Shown here: one piece after another, positions 57,409 through 64,000 of the stretch
Numbering within the stretch: the stretch's first letter is position 1
Layout: the number at the start of each line of letters is the position of its first letter
Assembly: GCA_006384855.1 (NCBI GenBank)
Contig: VCJN01002242.1
Coordinates: 98,064-162,063, forward strand
Length of the DNA: 64,000 nt
Direction: 5' to 3'
Source: Tetraselmis striata
Lineage: Eukaryota; Chlorophyta; Chlorodendrophyceae; Chlorodendrales; Chlorodendraceae
The notes under the pieces: generated by a model
The model's database searches: none
Seen by the model: only the letters and a program-made list of their open reading frames with translations
Told to the model about the DNA's origin: nothing
Position numbers and translations under genes: made by a program

Positions 57409-59585
57409 TCATTCACTGTCATCGGCGGCATCTGTGTCTGTGCCGCTATTGCCATCATGGCCGCCATAATCATCGGAGACAGCAGCAGGAGGCTGTCCAC
57501 TGCAGCAGGGGCACCCATGCTGACGTGCCCAGGTAATGATGTGGTAATGGCCTGCTCTTTCGGCGGCGTCACACACACAGGTATCCCAATTGCATCCATG
57601 TGCTCTCGCCCACTGCAGCACATCCAGGTGCCCATGCGCTGCCGCCATCAAGCAGACGTAGGGGCAGCAACATCGCACACCGTGTCACACATGGTGACAT
57701 AGGAGGGGGGAAGATACAAGTAGTGGCACCATATAGTAGAACCCCCCCCCCCCCCCTCCCCCTGCTAGCACTGCCTGTCTGCCTGCAGCCTTCGTTATGC
57801 ATGGGGTGTGACAAAACTCCACACAGTGGGTGCAATTATGCATGACATACCGTTCTACCGGCAATGCTCTATGATCTATCACAAGCACACAAACATGTTT
57901 CATTCCATAACAAAGTCGAAACATCACAAATGATAGAGTAGAATGCCCTGCATCGTGCCGTAGGAAACATGAAAGCAAGTGCCTTGACTTCAATGCCGCA
58001 AACAGTTGATAACCCCACTGAAGCCTGCTGCATGGTTGAGGTCGACCGGAGCGAACACGCAACATCACCCAGCATGCACTTTCAGCCAGCTCTCTGTTAT
58101 GCTGTGAGATTGCCCTGCTAGGATGAGCACAACGTGAGAGGTAATCTGGAATGGGTCAATGTGGTGGATCCAGGCTCACCTCCTCGGTCCAAGGGCAGCC
58201 ATGCGACCTCGCCCATTTGAGGGCTTGCAGCTGCCCGGCGCCAGAGGCTAATGTGCATGTCTCCTCATCCCATGGACCCCCATGCTCCCGCACCCATTGC
58301 AGAACCCGAAGCCGCCCAGCCCGGGCGGCATATGCGCAAGTCAGCGTGTCCCATGGGCAGTGGTGCTGCCGCAGCCACACAAGGATGTCCAGGTGGCCCT
58401 CCTCCGCGGCATAGGCAGTCGTCTCGCAGTTCCACTCGCAGCCCTGAGCGTGGGCCCACTGGAGTAACGCCATGTGGCCTCCCTCAGCGGCATACGTGCA
58501 GGTCTCATGATCCCAAGGGCATCCATGCCTGCGAGCGTACTGGACAACGTGCAGGTGCCCATTCTCCGCGGCAAAGGTGCAGACGGCCTCGTCCCAGGCG
58601 CAGCCTTGCGCACGCGCCCATTGCAGCACCTCCAGGCTGCCGCAGGCGGCTGCGCGCTGGCACACTGTGTCACCCAGTGGCCAATCCCACTCCCGCATCC
58701 GGAGAATAATGTCTAGCCGGCCAAAACCTGCTCCCATCAAGGCGGGACAAGGGGGGAAATGGGGGAGAGAGGAAGGGAATCAGAGACGACGGGGGGAATA
58801 ATTGGGCGAGGTAGCACTCTGGCTCCACCTTGAGGCTCGAGCTAAACCGGTTTTGAGTGTTGAGGTAGCCTGCGCAGTGTATCTGCCCGCAGTGTGGCTC
58901 ATGCTGGGTGGTTTAGATTTCATGCAAAGGCTGCCTGGGCGTGCTTAGTTGCTGACTCCGCCGCCCTTTTTCCGGATCATTAATAATAACACACTGCAAT
59001 TGGTCCCTACTGTGATTGGTCATTTTGCTGAGCACACACTGATGGTGGCGTTGTCGCCTATCGACCCCAACAAACGCACGCACTCTTCTCTCATATATGT
59101 GGGCCTTGCGGTTTCCTCCATATGCTTCATGTCTATGTACTTCAATTCTGATTGCACCGTGGGGCAGCGAGGGCGCGCGCGGGGGGGGGGGGGGGGGGGG
59201 GGGCGGGAGGAGGATCGCCGGGGGCGGGTCGTGTCGGGAGCCACTTGCCAGCCGCCAACTCAGTGCCTGCCTCTCCACACAGCGGGAAGCCCATCTCCGT
59301 GACTGCCCATTCCAGAAGCTCCACGCTCGAGCAAATCACCTCGCCGGATAGTTTGTCTAAGCCCACCCCACCGCCGACGCTGGAGCTAGCAGCCCGCAGG
59401 GCGCAGCTCACGTGCCTGGCCACTGCACGCCAGGCGGGGTCGGTCCGAGCAAGTACGGCCTCCCATAGCGCGACCGGTAGTTCTGACCACGAGCAGGGCT
59501 CACTACCCTCGCTCGGTTCCGATGACTCAGCACCCTCACCATGCTCCGCCGCCTCAGCTGCACAAATGTTAGAGACGGCGGCCAT
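57409..59585 (-). CDS. F-box-like/ankyrin-repeat protein 2 (CPWD repeats)
   Basis: Three exons (59249-59585, 58180-58727, 57409-57657) join in phase to 377 residues. Residues 1-35 are acidic (EGAESSEPSEGSEPCSW), then an F-box-like helix set (ELPVALWEAVLARTDPAW). From about residue 95 there are about ten ankyrin-type repeats of 26-27 residues (GCPWDHETCTYAAEGGHMAL), ending in an acidic tail (DDSE). The first ATG of the open exon (59585) is used; upstream in-frame starts are only GTG. Intron 1 needs a GC donor (G|GCAAGT) to keep frame and restore ELAAGFGRLD. Intron 2 has a normal donor, but the only frame-keeping acceptor ends in AC (CCCCTAC|GTCTGC), so that exon is less sure. Same build as ankyrin gene 1, so probably paralogous; role as substrate adaptor is inference. 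Confidence 0.8.
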
Positions 59586-60211
59586 AAAAAAACGGCGACA
59601 GGGGCACGCTTGCGCGGTTTCGGCTTCTATCTGTCGTTTTCCATCCGCGGCGGCGGTGTAGCGCGCTGAGGCCGCTGTAGTCACGCGCAGGCGCGCAGAG
59701 GCCGGCGGAGCCCAACCCCCCCCCCCCCCCCCCCCAAAAGGAAAGGTAGTGCGAGGTGCGGGGGAAAAGCATAGCTAAAACGACAGCAGATCAAGCCGTG
59801 ACGGGTTACAAGTTTACAACCGGAACTGAAACTGTACAGTACTTTCAGATAGAGCTTTGACCGGGGCGCCGGCCTCGCGCGCAGGGCAAATATTGGGAGA
59901 ATTAATTGCCCAGGTGATTGCCGACGAAAACTGTTTCGTAGGTTTTGTACGCCCTGGCGACACGCCTGTGGTCGTACCTTCGGAGAAAAATAAATAATTT
60001 CCGGACGACATTTATTTCGAATTATTATTCGTGAGGCCACTTACTCAAGAATCACCGAGTATTTTAGTATTTTGGTATTTTCTCATCGAAATACTAAATT
60101 TCAAAGTTGAGTCTGCATTTGCCAAAATAGTCGCGCAGGCCAGTTTACACCGGACAAGAGCCGAAATCGGCAGGAAGGTTGAACCGGGGGGGGGGGGGGG
60201 GGGGGGGGGGG
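59586..60211. other. 5' flank of ankyrin gene 2
   Basis: Poly-C run at about 59720-59735, then AT-rich DNA to 60180 with short ATTTTAG repeats near 60060. Ends in a poly-G run (60186-60211) that abuts the stray A repeat. Confidence 0.4.
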
Positions 60212-60402
60212 CGCTGCGTGTAACGCAGCGAAACTGGAAGATGGCAGGCTCAGCTGTTATGGCTGCTTTAAGGTCTACTCGTGCTGCATCCAAAAAAGGC
60301 GCAACAACAAGTGCCTAGTACCCCGCATCACTGAGCAGCACGGTAGCCCGAAAAGCGGTCAGGGAAATTAAGGAAGAAAAACCCCATAAACAAGTGTAGA
60401 AC
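60212..60402 (-). repeat. Stray A-type terminal repeat of the PAT-like family
   Basis: Reverse complement aligns with A1 and A2 (TTTATGGGG, GTGCTGCTCAGTG, GCACGAGTAGA, GCTGAGCCTGCCAT). More diverged than A1 and A2 are from each other. No coding part is attached, so it is a relic or solo terminus. Confidence 0.75.
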
Positions 60403-61100
60403 ATTTCAAAGTTAAGTCATCTGGTTTTGCCAGTGATGAGCGAACGGTGTGCTGCGGCTGCCTGCGACGACCCTTGCGCGAGTGCGTGCGCTGAGTGCAT
60501 GCGTGGCCCCGCCGGTGTCGGTGTCGGCCCCTCATGTCAGCGCGCGCTGATTCCTGCTCGCCTAGTGATTGCGCGCCGGCTTGCCCCACTAGGCCCACCT
60601 GTCCAAACACCTCCAGTGCGCCATACATGCCGCCGCTCGGAGCCCGCGCCCGCTGGTGCGACCTGGATGGCTAATTGCCTATGAGGAGCAACGTCTACAA
60701 CAAATTCACAAGAACGAAGCTTGCCTCCAAGAACTGCTTGCCTTGCAGCAACACGGTGGCAGCGCAATGCAGCAACTTATGCAAGGCGTTGCAAGAGCAG
60801 CGCCATTGTTTCAACATGTTGCTGATGCCCGATATGCAGAGGTGTGTCCCAACCAAATATGCTCAATAAACGAGTTGCTGCTCAACACCAGCATCAATTG
60901 GTTGCTTGTAGACAGCGATGCCGTTGGTATAATGCTACTGCAGAACATCAATGCGAGCAGAGTGGGAGTGCTGTGCCGCAGCCAACATTGCCACCTACAA
61001 CCCTGCCTGAGGTGTAGCGTAGTAATTATGTTTATTTTTATTGATTGTAATCGATGTTGGTTTACAATGCTATTGACCTTGCAAATGTATCTGCACTAGC
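60403..61100 (+). pseudogene. Unrecognised coding-like stretch in two overlapping frames
   Basis: One frame (60436-60684) is Cys/Ala-rich (CAAAACDDPCASACAECM). The next (from about 60656 to 60867) encodes a Gln/Leu-rich helix (EEQRLQQIHKNEACLQELLA, then HGGSAMQQLM) likely to form a coiled coil. The overlap suggests one original frame with a shift, or two unrelated open frames. No family recognised, and no splice sites are evident. Could be transposon-derived. Confidence 0.25.
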
Positions 61101-61618
61101 TACTAAACATTGTGGTTACGCCGTGCCCCCTGCTTGGTGTAAATGAGTACATATACACGTCAGCAGAACAATAGTTTACACTGTTGCGGTGGTATTTACA
61201 TGTCCTCCACGGGGGTCGATGGAAATTCCAGAAATTTCCGGTTCTGAAATTTTCTGGTTTTCAGTTTTCAAGAAATTTCCAATGCCCCCCTCTGTTGTGC
61301 AAACAAGGTGTCGGTGCCGTATCAACACTCAACAGCCCGCAGCTCGCGACGAGCGGCGGACCGATTACTACGGGCATGCCTCCTAGTTAAGACGAAACAC
61401 TAGTGCTACCAGTACATGTATGAGTACGATGATTGGCGCAGTGCAGTTGCACGCATGCATGCATGCGCTGCACAGTCGCAGCTGGACTATGGCCCTACGG
61501 TATGGGATACAGCTGGCGCAGTGCATATGCACTGCTAGCGTGTCTCATGTCATATACATACTAATTTTTACATCAGGGCTTTAACAAATGCGCACTACAA
61601 ACAGAACTACCAACAACT
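61101..61618. other. Intergenic region, nothing firm
   Basis: Short AGAAATTTCC direct and inverted repeats lie at 61220-61280; GCATGCATGCATGC is at 61452. No gene recognised. Confidence 0.35.
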
Positions 61619-61704
61619 ATGAAGAGTTGCCAGCAAAAGAGAGACATAAGCCTGAAACCAAGGTCGAGCAGGAGGCAAGGGAGCCAAGAACCAAGGGGGA
61701 GCCA
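61619..61704 (-). repeat. Detached 3' tail of the endonuclease-type LINE (inverted copy)
   Basis: On the minus strand this matches 56148-56232 at roughly 85% by eye (for example ATAAGCCTGAAACCAAG and GGGAGCCAAGAACCAAG on the + strand). An isolated tail is what a strongly 5'-truncated LINE copy leaves. Confidence 0.65.
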
Positions 61705-62768
61705 AATATACATACTCGTATTCATTATTGCCGAATTGGGCATCCATTCAATCGTCGCGTGCCGAAGTCATTGTCGACGAACGGGAACCGAAACGTATTT
61801 GAAGACTCTTGATTGTTCGCGACTTCATCGTGATCGCAGCGGTAACATTTGTCCGCGCCTATTGTCGCATATTGTCGCTGGTCTTGTACCGGTACGGTAC
61901 CGCTGCGTGCCCTTTTTGTAATTCAAACCGGTACCTGTACTCCTGGTACGAGTAAGGATTAGTCGCTAGTATTTTTTTGGTCTCCGACTCCCGTGTAGAG
62001 GTAGCTGTTAGTTAACCACAAGGGCATATGGCGAACGAACGTGATAGTTATAGAGGAAGCAGTTCGTCGTACCCGTATACGGGCGCACTGGTACTCCTCA
62101 CTTACTAGGCTGGTCCGATTTAATATTGTGTTTTAATTATTTACATGAGCTAGCAGCAGAAGGCGATATCAGGAAATCAACAAAAAAAGGACAATCAGAA
62201 AGGTCCTCTACAGCGACTGCGAGGTGGAAGCAGTAACCTGAGAAGACGCAGAATGGGCACGAGCCCACGCTTTAGACTTGGCCATCTGCACACCGGCAGA
62301 GAGAATGCCGCCCAGCAGGGTACCATGCACGCAAGCCGAGACCCGCTGCAACAGCCCCCACCGTGTGCGCGACAGGTGACGGCGGAACTCAGCAGGTTGG
62401 CTGGCGACAAAGTTCCGAAGTGCCTCAACGGGTTGACCAGCATGTTATGTTTTAATATTCTTTTTCCGGATAAACAGAGGGGGGGGGGGGTTGTCACTGT
62501 AAGTGGCCTCAACTTTATGTTCACGTACTTAAGCAGTACTTGGCGGCTGGGAGCGGTGCATGAGCGGTTGGGGGCTCAGCCCCGCACCGCCGCCGTTTAT
62601 ACTGTGTTGGTTATGTGGATAGCGTCTGGAGAACGCACGGAAAGTCTTTAATATCCAAGCCAGACTTATGCTTGGACGGCGCTTGGCCGGGCTTGACAGA
62701 CACCTTCCGCTCATTGGCCCACCCTAACCCACCCTGGCTAACCCACCATCTCACCCCTCCTCGCCAAG
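61705..62768. other. Intergenic region with a possible minus-strand exon
   Basis: Between 62410 and 62220 on the minus strand an open stretch reads WGLLQRVSACVHGTLLGGIL and SAGVQMAKSKAWARA before a stop. It is protein-like but unassignable and has no confirmed splice partners. A poly-G run lies at 62480. Otherwise nothing. Confidence 0.3.
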
Positions 62769-62864
62769 ATGGCTGACGACAACGACTTCTGCCCGAAGAT
62801 CATTGTGTTAGGGGAAGGCATGCTTCTTGTCAAGTATATGCTCGACTTCGTCGAGGGGGGGTAG
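62769..62864 (+). CDS. Small ORF of 31 codons, unknown
   Basis: Begins MADDNDFCPKIIVLGEG after a favourable CCAAG context and ends DFVEGG. The first 17 residues faintly recall the start of small GTPases (K-I-V-L-G-x-x), but the P-loop Gly-Lys-Ser/Thr does not follow. It could be a first exon or chance. Confidence 0.2.
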   Translation: MADDNDFCPKIIVLGEGMLLVKYMLDFVEGG

Positions 62865-62937
62865 CTGAGGCCGTGGCATGGGCCAGCAGTCGCACGCAAC
62901 ATCGCCTACTTAATAAAAGCCAACACAACCGGCTGCT

Positions 62938-63129
62938 ATGATGCAAACCACTACCACTGTTGTGTCGTCCCGTGCTCGTGTAGTTGCTTGGCAATCGGAC
63001 GGGATTTCAGATCGGAGGCATTGGGCGGCTGCGTGGAATTGTACGCTGCAAGAAGCCGGTCTGCCAGAAGCCGAGGTGCTTCGTCTCTTGGCAAGCATGT
63101 TGCAACATGGTGCTTCCATCGCGAGCTGA
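62938..63129 (+). CDS. Short unassigned ORF of 63 codons
   Basis: Reads VVAWQSDGISDRRHWAAAWN and ends EVLRLLASMLQHGASIAS. Composition is protein-like. No family recognised and it may be one exon of a longer gene reaching 63380 in another frame. Confidence 0.25.
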   Translation: MMQTTTTVVSSRARVVAWQSDGISDRRHWAAAWNCTLQEAGLPEAEVLRLLASMLQHGASIAS

Positions 63130-64000
63130 TTAGGAGCCAACTGTCACACCAGCGTAGACTACCGGCTAGTGGTGAGGTGCTCTGCCTCCTCATGCATGCC
63201 ACATTCAATATATCATCTGCAGTTGACACGCCACTGATTAACCATCATGTCGCCATGCTGTGGCGCAGGTGGCTGGCTGCCAATGGCCTTGCAGACAGTC
63301 AGAGCTCTGACACATGTGTGGCATGCAATCTCTGGATGACGACCATCCTCATCACGCTTCCTTTGTGTGTGATTCCCGCCTAACCTGACTGTGCTGGTCC
63401 GGTGGAGATTGAGTAATACACACACAAGAAGAAGAACCCCACTAACTTGGGAGTCCATCCCGGCCCACCTTGTGTTGTGCAAAGTGTGCAGTGAGAATTA
63501 TCAGGTGAGGTCTGCTGCCACTATGTACTGCCCCAAGTTAGCCCCCCTTCACGCTTGCAACACTGCTCCCACCGATGATGCGATGTGGTAATGTCCAGGT
63601 GCGTGATGGAGACAGAAGACTCATAGTAGATGCCGCAGCATCCGTCATATCCGCGTGCGCGTGAAGAACGGGACAGCCAAGCCCTTCCGGGCCGGCTAGG
63701 GTTAAAGCTAGGGTTCCATACCCGGTTGAGACCACAGGCAGGGCACCTGATTGGTTAGGGTTCCATACCCTGGCCATAGCCCTGAGCGAGGCGCAAGGAG
63801 ACATACATACCGGAGATCAGAGACCCGCCCAAGCACACCTAGGCGGGACTTCTAAGGGAACTCAGATAGCACCTCTAATCGGGACCTCTAACAGGGACCC
63901 CTAAGGTGGACTACCTGCAGAAGACGAAGTACTGTACTGCTGCTGGTACAAGGCGCAAGACTCACTGTAGCCGCAGCCGATAGTAGTAGTAGGACTGTGA
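63130..64000. other. Right-hand end, no gene recognised
   Basis: Contains two copies of TAGGGTTCCATACCC (about 63709 and 63758) and short CTAAGG/GGGACC repeats around 63850-63905. Open frames are short and unsupported. Confidence 0.35.

Noticed and set aside
62769-62864. Rab-type GTPase start
   Set aside because: Only the first strand is similar; the GKS/GKT of the P-loop is missing and no second exon was found.

Overview
This is nuclear DNA from a eukaryote, most likely a green alga (Chlorophyta). Pointers to this are GC-rich multi-exon genes with short exons, GT-AG introns, ankyrin genes of the CPWD-repeat type, a plant-type (LOG2-like) RING ligase, a mitochondrial pyruvate dehydrogenase E2, and retroelements of kinds known from volvocine algae. 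The species cannot be fixed from the window. No rRNA, tRNA, CRISPR array or bacterial operon was seen.

Seven host genes can be spliced in phase from the sequence. In order they are: a 19-exon pentatricopeptide-repeat (PPR) protein (+, 6422-15948); an F-box-like/ankyrin protein (-, 18596-21947); FAHD1 acylpyruvase (-, 25915-27284); an ER thioredoxin-fold protein of the TXNDC12/AGR type (+, 32157-33314); the E2 subunit of mitochondrial pyruvate dehydrogenase (-, 33492-37360); a myristoylated LOG2/MGRN1-type E3 ubiquitin ligase (-, 38999-41375); and a second F-box-like/ankyrin protein (-, 57409-59585). TXNDC12 and E2 are convergent, with about 180 bases between their stop codons. The host genes are independent housekeeping or regulatory genes and form no operon or cluster. 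Two of them (E2 and FAHD1) act on pyruvate-related metabolites and are probably mitochondrial.

The rest is mostly transposon debris. Non-LTR retrotransposons lie at 1-2498, 4295-6215 and 53150-56232; the first and third share a fold with a C-terminal restriction-like endonuclease region. DIRS-type fossils lie at 28571-29830, 47165-48960, 51540-52090 and 52681-52975. A tyrosine-recombinase element with split direct repeats (PAT/Kangaroo-like) lies at 43406-46648, with a stray copy of its terminal repeat at 60212-60402. A small LTR element with two identical 176-base LTRs lies at 41915-43310. A 1.36-1.43 kb terminal-inverted-repeat DNA element is present in three copies (2635, 22450 and 30080), each with an internal hairpin. 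A 682-base Mutator-like insertion at 47307 has its empty site preserved at 52861.

A pervasive feature is about 35 long runs of pure G or C (12-33 bases). Many are intronic, and in the transcribed strand most of those are poly-C starting within a few to about 80 bases of the 5' splice site. No complete undescribed system was found. The strongest leads are the poly-C/intron association, the split-repeat recombinase element without a visible reverse transcriptase, and the hairpin-bearing inverted-repeat family.
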